A stretch of 51,333 nucleotides of DNA, taken from NCBI GenBank assembly GCA_947629545.1, contig CANREE010000008.1:1-51333 (forward strand). Reading direction: 5' to 3'. A program made the translations under genes and the position numbers. Each line of letters begins with the position of its first letter. The first letter of the stretch is position 1. Below are positions 1 to 9,617 of this stretch, one piece after another. The notes beneath the pieces are model-generated. The model was given only the letters and a program-made list of their open reading frames with translations, did no database searches and was not told where the DNA came from. Origin of the DNA: an uncultured Lachnospiraceae bacterium (lineage in GTDB: Bacteria; Bacillota; Clostridia; Lachnospirales; Lachnospiraceae).

Positions 1-570
1 ACCACGTTCATCTACGTCACCCATGACCAGACGGAGGCCATGACGCTGGCGGACCGGATCGTCATCATGAAGGACGGTTACATCATGCAGGTCGGTTCCC
101 CGGACGAAGTTTTCGATATGCCGGACAATCTGTTCGTGGCCGAGTTTATCGGCGCTCCGAAGATGAACATCATCAAGACGAAGCTGTTGTTGGAGAACGG
201 CAAATACTACGTTACTCCCTTCGGCGCGAAGATTGAAGTGGACGGCGATAAAGGAAAAGAACTGGCGGCCCGCAAGGTGAAGGCCGGCGACGTGCTTCTG
301 GGCGTGAGACCGGAGCATATCGAACTGGCGGACGCAGCGGCGCACGCGATCCCCTGCACGCTGGTGGTAGACGAGATGATGGGTTCCGAGCTTCATCTTC
401 ATGTCGACGCTGACGCCGACGGCACGAGGCTCATCGTTCGGGTGCCTACCCTGGGCCTGAGCAAAGAGCAGCGGAAGAAACTGGTCCGCGGCGCGAAGAT
501 CAATATCACGTTTGAGGGCGTCGCCATGCATCTGTTCGACGCGGCAACGCAGAAGAATTTGCTGACGTGA
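1..570 (+). CDS. Sugar-type ABC transporter ATP-binding protein (MsmK/UgpC-like), 3' part
   Basis: The frame is open from base 1, so the N-terminal part (Walker A, Q-loop, signature) lies outside the window; the ATG at 40 is internal. Bases 16-42 encode VTHDQTEAM, the H-loop of the nucleotide-binding domain. After it comes a TOBE-type regulatory domain with [10 protein letters not shown], typical of ATPases that energise carbohrate import by CUT1-type ABC systems (MsmK, MalK, UgpC). In Bacillota one such ATPase often serves several sugar importers, so it may power uptake of maltodextrins released by the two GH13 enzymes downstream, or of other glycans; that link is inference. A hairpin follows the stop codon, so this gene probably ends its own transcript. 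The exact sugar cannot be told. Confidence 0.93.
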   Translation, partial: TTFIYVTHDQTEAMTLADRIVIMKDGYIMQVGSPDEVFDMPDNLFVAEFIGAPKMNIIKTKLLLENGKYYVTPFGAKIEVDGDKGKELAARKVKAGDVLLGVRPEHIELADAAAHAIPCTLVVDEMMGSELHLHVDADADGTRLIVRVPTLGLSKEQRKKLVRGAKINITFEGVAMHLFDAATQKNLLT

Positions 571-659
571 TCAGTGGCGGAGTTTATGGCATAGTTTGAT
601 CCGGATTTTTGTATTTCTATACGAACGGAGCGTTCGTGATTCTCTGTCCGTATCGTTGG

Positions 660-695
660 GGGCTGTGACCGGTCACGGTCACAGCCCTTCATTAT
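660..695 (+). terminator. Putative intrinsic terminator after ABC ATPase gene
   Basis: An 11-bp perfect inverted repeat (660-670 with 677-687, GGGCTGTGACC arm) closes a 6-base loop and is followed by a short, interrupted T-rich stretch. It lies about 90 bases after the ATPase stop codon and before the amylase gene. The weak T tract lowers confidence. Confidence 0.5.
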
Positions 696-762
696 ACGCT
701 GGTATGCGCGAAAATGTGTCTGAAGAGTTCTTTTCGTGCTTGCGTCAGCTTGGATTTAATTA

Positions 763-800
763 AGCTGGGTTTTATTGTTCAGCCTGGGTTTATTGTTCAG
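763..800 (+). repeat. Imperfect direct repeat upstream of the GH13 gene
   Basis: Two nearly identical 20-base units lie head to tail at 763-782 and 781-800. Both read AGC(C)TGGGTTT(T)ATTGTTCAG, with period 18. They end about 12 bases before the ribosome binding site of the amylase gene, so they lie in its 5' untranslated region or promoter. They could be a regulator site or a slippage duplication; the sequence does not decide. Confidence 0.5.
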
Positions 801-823
801 CTTTGATTTTATGGAGGACGACT

Positions 824-2632
824 ATGAAAAAGCGTGTTTTTGTTCTGGCGTTGGCTCTGATTCTGATCCTTTCGGGATGCGCCGGGAATGCCGGGAGTGG
901 AAACGGAGGGAGCGGCGCGGTATCTGACTTGCCGGGAAATTCCGCAGCGGCGGGCCCAGGCATTTCCGAAGGTCCCGGTACGGAAAACGGTGGGACTGAT
1001 GGTTCCGAAAATGGAGCCGTATCTTCCGGGGCTTCTTCTGAAAATCCGGATTCATCTGGTCCCGCTCTTGACAAGACCGGCACCTATCAGCTCAGCGATT
1101 CCGGCGAGGCCATTATCGACGACGCTGCCTGTGCGGGAGCCATCGCTTCTGAGGACAATTACCGGGTATTCTATGAGATCTTTGTAGGTTCCTTCTCTGA
1201 CTCCGACGGCGATGGAACGGGGGATCTTCAGGGCATTATCAACCGCATGGATTATCTGAATGACGGAACGGACAATTCCGGCCAAAGCCTTGGCGTGGAG
1301 GGCCTCTGGCTTTCGCCCATTTTCACATCCAAAAGTTACCATAAATACGATGTGGACGATTACTATACGATTGATCCAAAGTTCGGAACGGAAGAGGATC
1401 TGAAGGAACTTCTCGTGCTGTGTCATGAGCGCAACGTGAAGGTTATCCTGGATCTGGTGATCAACCACACCGGTCCAAACCATCCGTGGTTCACCGCGTT
1501 TAAGAACGCCCACAAAAACGGCGATGCTTCCGACCCGTATTATGATTTCTATACATATTACGGCGGCGGAGAGGAAGCGCCGGCGGGCCGGACATTTGCC
1601 AAAATACAGGGAAGTTCCGACTATTACGAGTGCAATTTCTCCGGGAGCATGCCGGAACTCAACTATGACAATGAAGAAGTTCGCCAGGCCATTCTTGACG
1701 TTGCGAAATATTACCTTGCTCTCGGCGTGGACGGCTTCCGCTTCGACGCGGCCAAATACATTTATTTCGGCGACAATGAAAAGAGCGGCGAGTTCTGGCA
1801 GTGGTATATGGACGAGCTGCGCGCCGTTAAGCCGGACGTCTATGCCGTGGCGGAGGTCTGGGACAGCGACGGCGTGACGGACGCGTATTATCCGGCTCTG
1901 AACTGCTTTAATTTCACCACATCCCAGGCTTCCGGGCTGATCGCCCAGACCGCCCAGGCCGGAAATGTGAACAAGTACACAAGCTATGTGGACAGCTATC
2001 TGGACCGGATCGCCGCCCTTAACGAGGACGCGATGATCGTGCCGTTCATCGCGAACCATGACACCGACCGGGCCGCGGGCTATCTGACCGAGGCCAGCGG
2101 TCAGATCCGGGTGGCGGCGAATCTCTATCTTCTTTCTTCCGGATCGCCGTTTATCTATTATGGCGAGGAGCTGGGGGAGAGAGGCTCCCGCGGCGGGGCC
2201 AATACGGACGCGAACCGCCGCCTGAAAATGGAGTGGGGCGACGGCGACACGGTGAAGGACCCGGAGGGGACGACTTACGGTTCTGACAGAGTCTCTGCTT
2301 CGGCAGCGGAACAGATGGCCGACGGCGGCAGCCTTTTCAGCTACTATAAGAAGCTGATCATGATCCGCAAGGCCAATCCCGCGATCTGCAGGGGAGACTA
2401 TACGGCGCTGGAATTTACGGATACGAAGGTGGGCGGCTTTACGGCCTCCTATGAGGGGACGACCGTCGCGGTCCTGCATAATACGTCCAAGGCCGCGGAA
2501 ACGGTGGATCTGTCCGGAGTGGGACTGGACGCGGCTGGGATTAACGCCGCGATCGGTATGGGAACGGCGGCGCTCGATGGCAGTATGCTTACGATTGACG
2601 GACAGACAAGCGTGGTGCTGGCGTGTAATTAG
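824..2632 (+). CDS. Secreted GH13 alpha-amylase-family lipoprotein
   Basis: Starch- or maltodextrin-acting glycoside hydrolase, about 602 residues, predicted to sit on the outer face of the membrane. The ATG at 824 is chosen over the TTG at 803 because GGAGG at 813-817 is spaced correctly for it. The N-terminus is a lipoprotein signal (MKKRVFVLALALILILSGC) with the lipobox Cys at residue 19, then a Gly/Ser-rich linker to about residue 80. The four GH13 regions are visible: DLVINH, GFRFDAAKY (nucleophile D308), AEVW (acid/base E344) and ANHD (D413). A DSDGDGTGDLQGI segment near the start of the catalytic domain is a typical Ca-binding loop of this group. The C-terminus looks like the usual GH13 beta-domain. 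A pullulanase follows on the same strand, giving a surface starch pair. Whether it acts as alpha-amylase or alpha-glucosidase is not decided. Confidence 0.93.
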   Translation: MKKRVFVLALALILILSGCAGNAGSGNGGSGAVSDLPGNSAAAGPGISEGPGTENGGTDGSENGAVSSGASSENPDSSGPALDKTGTYQLSDSGEAIIDDAACAGAIASEDNYRVFYEIFVGSFSDSDGDGTGDLQGIINRMDYLNDGTDNSGQSLGVEGLWLSPIFTSKSYHKYDVDDYYTIDPKFGTEEDLKELLVLCHERNVKVILDLVINHTGPNHPWFTAFKNAHKNGDASDPYYDFYTYYGGGEEAPAGRTFAKIQGSSDYYECNFSGSMPELNYDNEEVRQAILDVAKYYLALGVDGFRFDAAKYIYFGDNEKSGEFWQWYMDELRAVKPDVYAVAEVWDSDGVTDAYYPALNCFNFTTSQASGLIAQTAQAGNVNKYTSYVDSYLDRIAALNEDAMIVPFIANHDTDRAAGYLTEASGQIRVAANLYLLSSGSPFIYYGEELGERGSRGGANTDANRRLKMEWGDGDTVKDPEGTTYGSDRVSASAAEQMADGGSLFSYYKKLIMIRKANPAICRGDYTALEFTDTKVGGFTASYEGTTVAVLHNTSKAAETVDLSGVGLDAAGINAAIGMGTAALDGSMLTIDGQTSVVLACN

Positions 2633-2888
2633 ACCGGGCAGACTGGCTCAGAGTAGTAATATAACCGGATCATGCAGATTGACGAGGTGATGTCTTGCAG
2701 ATAAATTGTGCAGACAGATGTGCTGCTCTTTTACGACTCTTTTGCAAGTAGATGATGCAGATAGGTGAATGCTGTCTTACTGATATATAGCGTAAATCAG
2801 CATCGTGCTGACTTGCGGATGTCGGTCATTGTTATAACGGACTTGACTGACAGATTAAGCATAGAGAATTCACAGAAAGGAAAAGGGA
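2633..2888 (+). other. Intergenic region, no gene seen
   Basis: These 256 bases between the two GH13 genes hold no convincing reading frame. GCAGAT/GCAGAC hexamers recur several times between about 2673 and 2775, and TATAAC-like and TTGACT-like boxes occur at 2830-2850, but I could not fit a properly spaced promoter. The ribosome binding site of the pullulanase (AGAAAGGAAAAGGG) ends the region. Confidence 0.4.
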
Positions 2889-5825
2889 ATGGTTCGTATT
2901 AAGAAGATTGCTAACCATGCAGAAAGGCAGATTATATCAATATATAAACGTAACTCCCATCGGCAGGCCTTCAGTATATCCGCAATATTGCTGTTGTTTA
3001 TAATGCTGGCGGTTCTGGCCCCATCCGTCGTTATTCCCGTAAGAGCGGAAGGCGGAGTGACGATCGAGCTGCATTACAACCGCCCGGACGGGAACTATGA
3101 CGGCTGGGATGTCTGGTCCTGGGCGGACGGCATGGATGGCTCCGGTTATGAATTTGCCGAGACGGACGGCGAAATGGTTGCCACGATCCCGGTGACGCCG
3201 GGCGTGACGAAAATTGGCTTTATTGTGCGGCAGGGCGGCGGCTCCTGGACGGCTAAGGACGTGGACAAGGATCAGTTCATCGAGCTTCCGGATGTGCTTC
3301 GCGGCACCGTACGCATTTATGTGGAGTCCGGCGTGGAGGGCTATACGAGAGTGGACGGCGACGATGTGGTTACCGGCGTCCTGGTAATGTCGGCCAAGTA
3401 TGACAACGAGACGGAAGCGGTCATCGTGACGACCACCGGCGCGGTCAGCGGCGATCCTATGGAAGTGTTTACCGTCAATGGACCCGACGGCGCTGTGGCC
3501 GTGACTGCCGCCGCGGAGAGCGGTACCGCGCAGTACGCCCTGACCGTGGGAAAGATAGACATTTACAGCAGCTATACAGTAACGTTCGACGGAACGGAGT
3601 ATAAGATCAATATGCCGAATATTTACTCTACCAAAGCATTCGAGGATGAATATACCTACGCAGGCAGCGACCTGGGCGCGGCCTGGACGCCGGAGAAGAC
3701 GGTCTTCCGCGTCTGGGCGCCGACCGCGGGCAGTGTGTCGGTCAACCTGTACCAGAGCGGGACCGCGGGGACGGACGACCGGATCGAGTCGATCCCCATG
3801 ACCGCCGATGTGAATGGAACCTGGGTCGCGGAGAAGGAAGGCGACTTAAATGGCGTCTATTATACCTACGCAGTCCGGCTGGGCGACGAGATCCACGAAG
3901 CCTGCGATCCGTACGCAAGGACTACCGGCGTAAACGGCCGGAGGGCCATGGTGATCGACCTGGACTCCACGGATCCGGAAGGCTGGGAGACGGACGCCAA
4001 TCCCAACGCGGGCCTTACTTACAATGATGCGGTGATCTATGAGATCCATGTGCGCGATCTTTCCATGGACGAAAGTTCCGGAATCCAGAACGCGGGGAAA
4101 TACCTCGGATTTACCGAGACCGGCACAAAGACCGCCGGCGGCGCGGCGACGGGCGTCGACCATATGAAGGAGCTGGGCGTCACCCATGTTCATCTGCTGC
4201 CGGTCTATGATTACGGCTCCGTGGACGAGACGAAGCTGGACGAGCCGCAGTTTAACTGGGGCTACGACCCGGTCAACTTTAATGTCCCGGAGGGCTCTTA
4301 TTCTACCGATCCCTATAACGGCGCGGTGCGTGTGAACGAAATGAAACAGATGGTTCAGAGCCTGCACTTAAACGGCTTAAGCGTGGTCATGGACGTGGTC
4401 TACAACCATGTGCAGAGTGCTTCGGATTTCTGCGTCAATCAGATCGTTCCGGGCTATTTCACCCGCATCAGCGACACGGGCGTCTACTCCAACGGTTCCG
4501 GCTGCGGCAACGATACGGCCTCCGAGCGGAGCATGGTGCGCAAATACATCGTGGATTCGGTGAACTACTGGGCCGATGAATACCATATCGACGGCTTTCG
4601 CTTTGATCTGGTGGGCCTTCTGGACACGAACACGATTAACGAGATCGTGGAGACGGTGCATGCCAGCCATCCGGACGTGATCTTTTACGGGGAAGGCTGG
4701 AAAATGGACACCGCCATGACGAAGGACCTTATGCTTACGGCCACCCAGACCCATTCCGAGTTCACTCCCGGATTCGCCTTCTTCAGCGACAACATCCGCG
4801 ACGCGCTGAAAGGCGGCGTGTTCGATAAGAATCCGGGCTTTGTCTCCGGCGCTTCCGGCAAGGAGACGGGACTGAAGCAGGATTTCCTGGGACTGCCGTC
4901 CTGGTCGAAAACGCCGGCCCAGACCGTGAACTATGTTTCCTGCCATGACAACAACACGCTGATCGACCGCCTTACGCTGTCAAGGCCCGATGCATCCAGG
5001 GAAGATCTGGTACGGATGAACAATCTGGCCGCCGCGTTCTATATGACGAGCCAGGGGATTCCGTTCATGCAGGCCGGGGAGGAAATGCTCCGCTCCAAGC
5101 CCAACGCGGACGGAACGCTTAATGAGAACAGCTACAACGCTCCCGATGAGGTCAACAGTCTGCAATGGGATACGCTGGACGAGCCGGAATACGCCGCGGT
5201 ATTTGAATATTACAAGGGGCTGATCGCTTTCCGCAAGGCCCACGCGGCCCTCAGGCTCACGAACGCCGAGGATGTACAGGCGAGTGTGACGGCTGTGGAG
5301 GGAATGCCGAAGCAGACGCTGGCCTTTGAGGTGAAGGGCGGCGTGAATGGCGAGACTTCCGACGGGATTTATCTGATTTTCAATGCGTCTGAAGAGGCGC
5401 AGGAAGTGACGCTCCCGGCCGGGAACAAATGGGATGTGTACATTAATGGCGAGAAGGCCGGTACGGAGCCGATTGAGACAGTGAGCGGCACGGTGACGGT
5501 GGAGCCGATTTCTGCTATGGTACTGCTGAAAGGGGAGGCGGAGAGCGGCGCAGACAGTGATGCGGCGGAAGAAAAGTCCGGTTCGGAAGCATCTTCCGCG
5601 GCTGATTCCGGTGCTGGTTCTGATGGGGATTCTGAACTTACTTCCGGCGCGGGTTCCGATGCCGCTTCTGGAGATTCATCCGGCGCCGCGGCTGAAGCTG
5701 CGTCCGCAGAGGCAGGGAAGAGCGGCATAGGCGTTGCCTGGCTGGCGGTTATTGTCGTTCTGGCTGTCGCAGTTATCGGCGGAATCGCAGCATTTGGAAA
5801 GCGCGGTAAGAAAGAAAAGAAGTAG
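2889..5825 (+). CDS. pulA: Membrane-anchored type I pullulanase (GH13)
   Basis: Debranching enzyme hydrolysing alpha-1,6 links of pullulan, amylopectin or glycogen; 978 residues. The start at 2889 has an AGAAAGGAAAAGGG site just upstream. Order of parts: long signal peptide (hydrophobic about 28-48, likely cleaved after VRA near residue 53); pullulanase PUD carbohydrate-binding domain (TIELHYNRPDGNYDGWD); CBM48 (FRVWAPTAGSVSVNLY, from about 275); the pullulanase hallmark NWGYDP; then the catalytic regions DVVYNH, GFRFD (nucleophile D573), YGEGW (E602) and CHDN (D687). The tail is a Ser/Ala/Asp/Gly/Glu-rich linker of about 60 residues, one transmembrane helix (GVAWLAVIVVLAVAVIGGIA) and a Lys/Arg-rich end, with no LPXTG. 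The protein should therefore be tethered by its C-terminus in the membrane with the enzyme outside. It probably works with the upstream GH13 lipoprotein. Confidence 0.95.
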   Translation: MVRIKKIANHAERQIISIYKRNSHRQAFSISAILLLFIMLAVLAPSVVIPVRAEGGVTIELHYNRPDGNYDGWDVWSWADGMDGSGYEFAETDGEMVATIPVTPGVTKIGFIVRQGGGSWTAKDVDKDQFIELPDVLRGTVRIYVESGVEGYTRVDGDDVVTGVLVMSAKYDNETEAVIVTTTGAVSGDPMEVFTVNGPDGAVAVTAAAESGTAQYALTVGKIDIYSSYTVTFDGTEYKINMPNIYSTKAFEDEYTYAGSDLGAAWTPEKTVFRVWAPTAGSVSVNLYQSGTAGTDDRIESIPMTADVNGTWVAEKEGDLNGVYYTYAVRLGDEIHEACDPYARTTGVNGRRAMVIDLDSTDPEGWETDANPNAGLTYNDAVIYEIHVRDLSMDESSGIQNAGKYLGFTETGTKTAGGAATGVDHMKELGVTHVHLLPVYDYGSVDETKLDEPQFNWGYDPVNFNVPEGSYSTDPYNGAVRVNEMKQMVQSLHLNGLSVVMDVVYNHVQSASDFCVNQIVPGYFTRISDTGVYSNGSGCGNDTASERSMVRKYIVDSVNYWADEYHIDGFRFDLVGLLDTNTINEIVETVHASHPDVIFYGEGWKMDTAMTKDLMLTATQTHSEFTPGFAFFSDNIRDALKGGVFDKNPGFVSGASGKETGLKQDFLGLPSWSKTPAQTVNYVSCHDNNTLIDRLTLSRPDASREDLVRMNNLAAAFYMTSQGIPFMQAGEEMLRSKPNADGTLNENSYNAPDEVNSLQWDTLDEPEYAAVFEYYKGLIAFRKAHAALRLTNAEDVQASVTAVEGMPKQTLAFEVKGGVNGETSDGIYLIFNASEEAQEVTLPAGNKWDVYINGEKAGTEPIETVSGTVTVEPISAMVLLKGEAESGADSDAAEEKSGSEASSAADSGAGSDGDSELTSGAGSDAASGDSSGAAAEAASAEAGKSGIGVAWLAVIVVLAVAVIGGIAAFGKRGKKEKK

Positions 5826-5890
5826 AAAGAGCCGTCGAAACGAGTCGTATGCTTCCGAAGATAATATTGTCAAAATGAGAAACATATAAG

Positions 5891-5933
5891 AATGTCCCCA
5901 GACTGAAAACGATAGGTCTGGGGACATTTTTTT
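5891..5933 (+). terminator. Strong intrinsic terminator after pulA
   Basis: A perfect 13-bp inverted repeat (5891-5903 with 5916-5928, arm AATGTCCCCAGAC) with a 12-base loop is followed by a run of seven T. It lies 65 bases after the pullulanase stop and between convergent pulA and asnA, so it may also serve asnA from the other side, although the T tract on that strand is poor. Confidence 0.88.
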
Positions 5934-5991
5934 CAGAAAATCTTACCTTGCCAAATGTTTACTGAAGAATCATAGCTGCAAAAGAATGCAT

Positions 5992-6999
5992 TTACAGAAG
6001 AATGATATTATGCTTCGCACATTCCTCCCGCATCTGTCGCGGCCAGATGCTTGCCTGGACTTCGCCGATATGTGCCCGGTCCAGAAGCAGCATGCAGAGA
6101 CGGGACTGACCGATACCGCCGCCGATGGTCAGCGGAAGTTCGCCATTCAGGAGCATCCGGTGGTAGGGCAGTTCCTTCCGCTCCTCGCAGCCGGCCTTTA
6201 CGAGCTGTTCCATCAGGGACTTCTCATCCACGCGGATTCCCATGCTGGAGATCTCCAGCGCGCAGCCCAGGGTCTCGAACCAGAACAGGATATCGCCGTT
6301 TAACTGCCAGTCGTCGTAGTCCGGGGCGCGGCCGTCGTGGGGCTTGCCGTTTTTGAGCTTTTCGCCGATCTTCATCAGGAAGACGCAGCCGTGCTCGCGG
6401 GTGATCACATTTTCACGCTCCCGGGGCGTCAGGTCCGGATACATTTCTTCCAGCTCTTCGGAGGTAATGAAGAAGATGTCGTCCGGCAGCTTCTTCACGG
6501 CCTGGGGGTATTTGTACCAGACCTCGTGTTCCATGTGTTTGATGACCTTAAAGATTGTGCGCACGGTCTCTTTCAGCGTCTCGGTATTCCGCTGCTCGCG
6601 CGTGATGACGCGCTCCCAGTCCCACTGATCCACGTAGCAGGAGTGGAGATTGTCCGGGATCTCGTCGCGGCGGATAGCGTTCATATTCGTGTAGAGACCT
6701 TCGCCGGGCTGAAAGCCGTAGTTATGTAACGCCATGCGTTTCCATTTGGCAAGGGACTGAACCACCTCCACGGTCTCATCCGGGTCAAATGCCATATCGA
6801 AGGCCACAGGGCGTTCGACGCCGTTTAAGTTATCGTTCAGGCCGCTGCTTTTCGTCACAAAAAGCGGAGCGGAAATGCGCTCCAGGTTCATCTCGCGGCC
6901 AAACTCCTTCTGGAAGGTGTCGCGGATGTACTTGATTGCTTCCTGAGTCTCGCGAACCGTAAGGCGCGGGTCGTAGTTTTCCGGTATGATCAGGTTCAT
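5992..6999 (-). CDS. asnA: Aspartate--ammonia ligase (asparagine synthetase A)
   Basis: Makes asparagine from aspartate, ammonia and ATP in the cytoplasm; it is related to class II aminoacyl-tRNA synthetases. Length is 335 residues, close to the roughly 330 usual for AsnA. The start is [13 protein letters not shown] at 6999, preceded by GGAGG; the frame continues 36 codons further upstream but that part overlaps the promoter and is not family-like. Family segments visible: [38 protein letters not shown] and the C-terminal [14 protein letters not shown] (class II motif 3). It stands alone, divergent from the cytidylate-kinase-like gene and convergent with pulA. No T-box fits in the short leader. 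Confidence 0.96.
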   Translation of the reverse strand: MNLIIPENYDPRLTVRETQEAIKYIRDTFQKEFGREMNLERISAPLFVTKSSGLNDNLNGVERPVAFDMAFDPDETVEVVQSLAKWKRMALHNYGFQPGEGLYTNMNAIRRDEIPDNLHSCYVDQWDWERVITREQRNTETLKETVRTIFKVIKHMEHEVWYKYPQAVKKLPDDIFFITSEELEEMYPDLTPRERENVITREHGCVFLMKIGEKLKNGKPHDGRAPDYDDWQLNGDILFWFETLGCALEISSMGIRVDEKSLMEQLVKAGCEERKELPYHRMLLNGELPLTIGGGIGQSRLCMLLLDRAHIGEVQASIWPRQMREECAKHNIILL

Positions 7000-7078
7000 A
7001 GGAAGCTCCTCCTTATTATCTCTAAAATATATTTGCGGGTAAATTGGAAAATACTCCTTTACCGGCACAATTGTATCC

Positions 7079-7107
7079 ATTATAATAGATATTAAGAAAT
7101 TTGACAA
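7079..7107 (-). promoter_or_regulatory. Sigma-A-type promoter of asnA
   Basis: On the minus strand TTGTCA (7107-7102), a 17-base spacer and a perfect TATAAT (7084-7079) lie about 80 bases ahead of the asnA start. This is one of the best-matching promoters in the window. Confidence 0.75.
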
Positions 7108-7137
7108 ATAAATTTCAAAGAAATATCAGAAGAAATG

Positions 7138-7146
7138 TGCTATACT
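7138..7146 (+). promoter_or_regulatory. Extended -10 promoter of the cytidylate-kinase-like gene
   Basis: TGC directly followed by TATACT, with no good -35 box at the right distance, about 30 bases before the start codon. It is back to back with the asnA promoter. Confidence 0.5.
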
Positions 7147-7177
7147 TAAAATGTTTGATTGCAAGGAGGGTATGGAT

Positions 7178-7813
7178 ATGGCAGAGAAGTATGTGATCAC
7201 GATCGACAGGCTGTACGGAAGCGGCGGACGCCTCATGGGGCGGAAGCTGTCGGAGGAGCTGGGAATTCCGTTTTACGATGAAGAGATCCTGAAGATGGCT
7301 TCGGAAGAAAGCGCGGTCAGCGAGAATCTGTTCCGTTTAAACGATGAGAAGGCGGGGTCGAACCTGTTCTTCCGCGCGGTGGGCGGCCTTCATACCAGTC
7401 TGGAGGAACCGTCAGTGGACGATGATGTGGCGTCTCCGGAGAACCTGTTCCGCTTCCAGGCCAGAATGATCCGCAGGGTGGCGGCCGAACAGTCATGCAT
7501 CATCATGGGCCGTTGCGCTGATTTTGTGCTGAATGCGGTGGAATGCGAGAACCTGATCCGTCTGTTTGTGTATGCAGATATTGCGACCTGCATCCGGCGC
7601 GTGATGGAAGTGGATGGCGTGGATACGAAAGAGGCCCTGCGGCGTGTGAACCGGATCAGTAAGCAGCGCCGCGATTATTATAAGTATTATACCGGTAAGG
7701 ACTGGGAGGACATGGCCAACTATGATCTGCCGGTTAACGCTTCTGCGCTCGAGATCGATCAGGCGGCGGAACTTGTGAAGACATACTTAAGACTTCGGGG
7801 TATTAAGGTCTGA
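7178..7813 (+). CDS. Cytidylate-kinase-like family protein
   Basis: Protein of 211 residues of the cytidylate-kinase-like P-loop family found widely in Clostridia. The start MAEKYVITIDRLYGSGG at 7178 is chosen because AAGGAGGG (7163-7170) is about 8 bases upstream; ATGs at 7151 and 7172 are too far or too near. The opening ITIDRLYGSGG is the family's P-loop-like motif, followed by LGIPFYDEEIL. The later segment RRVNRISKQRRDYYKYYTG is the Arg-rich lid region seen in CMP kinases. The family is related to Cmk but the true substrate is not established, so I do not call it cmk. The NlpC/P60 gene follows after 62 bases and may be cotranscribed. Confidence 0.85.
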   Translation: MAEKYVITIDRLYGSGGRLMGRKLSEELGIPFYDEEILKMASEESAVSENLFRLNDEKAGSNLFFRAVGGLHTSLEEPSVDDDVASPENLFRFQARMIRRVAAEQSCIIMGRCADFVLNAVECENLIRLFVYADIATCIRRVMEVDGVDTKEALRRVNRISKQRRDYYKYYTGKDWEDMANYDLPVNASALEIDQAAELVKTYLRLRGIKV

Positions 7814-7875
7814 TCGGGCAGATCGGCGCAAAAGCAGAAATACGGGAATTACGATAGACGGGAGAGCGGCAGAAG

Positions 7876-9531
7876 ATGGCGGATAGAAATGACAACGAGG
7901 TAATGCCTGCACGTGCACGCAGCAGAAAACGTCGCGGAAAGGATCCGAGACCGGTTCTGTATCTGATCGCGGCGGTGGTGCTGATCCTTCTGGTAGTGGT
8001 GTTGGTCATTGTGATCAGGACGGCCGGCGGCGGTCAGGAAGGGGAGGAGACGCAGGACGCGGTCGCGGCGGCAAATACGGAGACTGCGATGGATGCTGAG
8101 GCGATCCGGCAGTCGGAGGAGGCCGAACGGCAGCGTCAGGAGGAGGAATCGCTGGCAGCGGAGGAAGCCGAACGGCAGGCAGTGGTTGACGCTTACACGA
8201 ACCTGGGAGTGATCCAAATCGAAGGCGGTTATCTGAATGTGCGCAGAACCCCGGCTTCTGACGGCGATATCATCGGTAAGATGCAGCCGAACAGCGTTTG
8301 TGAAATCCTTGGTCAGGAGGGCGACTGGTATCATATCAGTTCCGGCGGCGTGGACGGATATATTTCCACACAGTTTGTGCTGACCGGCGAGGAAGCCAGA
8401 GCTGCAGCGCTGGAACAGGTGCAGCTGAGGGCTATTGTCACTGTGTCCGAGGACGACAGTCTGAATATTCGCCTGACGCCGTCCATTGAGGAATCCAACA
8501 TCATCGGTCAGGCCCTGGCGGGAGAGCGGTATGTGGTGGAGGATCAGATCGATGGATGGGTGAAGATCGCCAGCGGCTATATTTCTGCGGATTATGTGGA
8601 TGTGAGGCTGGCGCTTAACGAGGCGCGCAAGATGGATCTGAAAGCCATGGCTATCAGCAAATACGGGAATCTTCTGATTTCTAAGGTGACGGATTATCTG
8701 AACGTCCGTAAGACGCCTGCAGACGAGGGCAATAATAATATCATCGGCAAGCTTCCCAGCAAGGCGGCGGCCGATATCTTAGGGCAGGAGGGCGACTGGT
8801 ATAAGATCCAGTCCGGCTCCGTCACCGGCTATGTGAGTACGAATCCGGAATATGTGGCGACCGGTCAGGAGGCCGTTGATCTGGCGATGAATACGGCTAC
8901 GCTGATGGCCGTCGTCAATACGGACAAGCTGAATGTGCGCAAGGAGCCGAGTACAGATTCCGGCGTGTGGACGCAGATCTCCAAGGAGGAGAGGTACCCG
9001 GTGCTCGGCCAGCTTGACGGCTGGGTTCAGATCGAGCTGGATGCCGGCGATATGGAAGACAGCGATGCTGCGTATATTTCCACGCGGGATAATAACGTAG
9101 AGGTGCGATACGCGTTGGAGGAAGCGATTAAATTCTCCCCACTGGAGGAGATTGCCAACCAGCAGGCGGCGCGGCGCACGAAGATCGTGAATTTCGCGTT
9201 GAAATATGTGGGGAACCCGTATGTCTGGGGCGGTACCAGCCTGACGAAGGGTGCCGACTGCTCCGGTTTCGTTCAGTCCGTGATGAAGAATTTCGGCATC
9301 TCGCTTCCGCGGGTATCGCGCGATCAGTCGAAATCCGGACGGGCGGTCACATCCAGCCAGATGCGGCCAGGAGACCTGATCTTCTATGCGAACAGCAGCG
9401 GCACGGTGAACCATGTTGCCATGTATATCGGCAACGGTCAGATTGTCCATGCGGCGAGCAAGCGCAGCGGAATTCGTATTTCCACCTGGAATTACCGCAC
9501 GCCGTACCGGATCCGCAATGTGATCGACTGA
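7876..9531 (+). CDS. Membrane-anchored SH3b / NlpC-P60 peptidoglycan hydrolase
   Basis: Cell-wall endopeptidase of 551 residues, predicted to cut D-Glu-to-diamino-acid links in peptide stems. It begins with about 33 basic cytoplasmic residues, then one transmembrane helix (about 36-57, LIAAVVLILLVVVLVIVI) without a clear cleavage site, so it should stay anchored. A Glu/Arg/Gln-rich, probably coiled segment follows (about 70-105). Four SH3b-like repeats come next, each with an LN(V/I)R..P core (about residues 110-170, 182-240, 255-325, 345-405). The C-terminal NlpC/P60 domain has the catalytic triad in view: C462 (ADCSGF), H513 (VNHVAMY) and H525 (IVHAAS). Two terminator-type hairpins follow. 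Roles in separation or wall turnover are inferred from family; the start codon has only a weak ribosome binding site. Confidence 0.93.
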   Translation: MADRNDNEVMPARARSRKRRGKDPRPVLYLIAAVVLILLVVVLVIVIRTAGGGQEGEETQDAVAAANTETAMDAEAIRQSEEAERQRQEEESLAAEEAERQAVVDAYTNLGVIQIEGGYLNVRRTPASDGDIIGKMQPNSVCEILGQEGDWYHISSGGVDGYISTQFVLTGEEARAAALEQVQLRAIVTVSEDDSLNIRLTPSIEESNIIGQALAGERYVVEDQIDGWVKIASGYISADYVDVRLALNEARKMDLKAMAISKYGNLLISKVTDYLNVRKTPADEGNNNIIGKLPSKAAADILGQEGDWYKIQSGSVTGYVSTNPEYVATGQEAVDLAMNTATLMAVVNTDKLNVRKEPSTDSGVWTQISKEERYPVLGQLDGWVQIELDAGDMEDSDAAYISTRDNNVEVRYALEEAIKFSPLEEIANQQAARRTKIVNFALKYVGNPYVWGGTSLTKGADCSGFVQSVMKNFGISLPRVSRDQSKSGRAVTSSQMRPGDLIFYANSSGTVNHVAMYIGNGQIVHAASKRSGIRISTWNYRTPYRIRNVID

Positions 9532-9617
9532 CATCCGGGCTTCGCAAAGTGTGGGATTGAGATGTCCGGAGAAAATAGAAAAATGAAGAAAGAGTCGGAT
9601 AAATAATCAGAGTAATA

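Noticed and set aside
1052-2479. Long minus-strand frame (475 codons) opposite the GH13 gene
   Set aside because: It is antisense to a clear GH13 enzyme, has a His/Arg-rich composition typical of shadow frames in GC-rich genes and no ribosome site.
7000-7078. T-box or other riboswitch in the asnA leader
   Set aside because: The leader is about 80 bases, too short for a T-box, and no specifier or terminator structure is visible.
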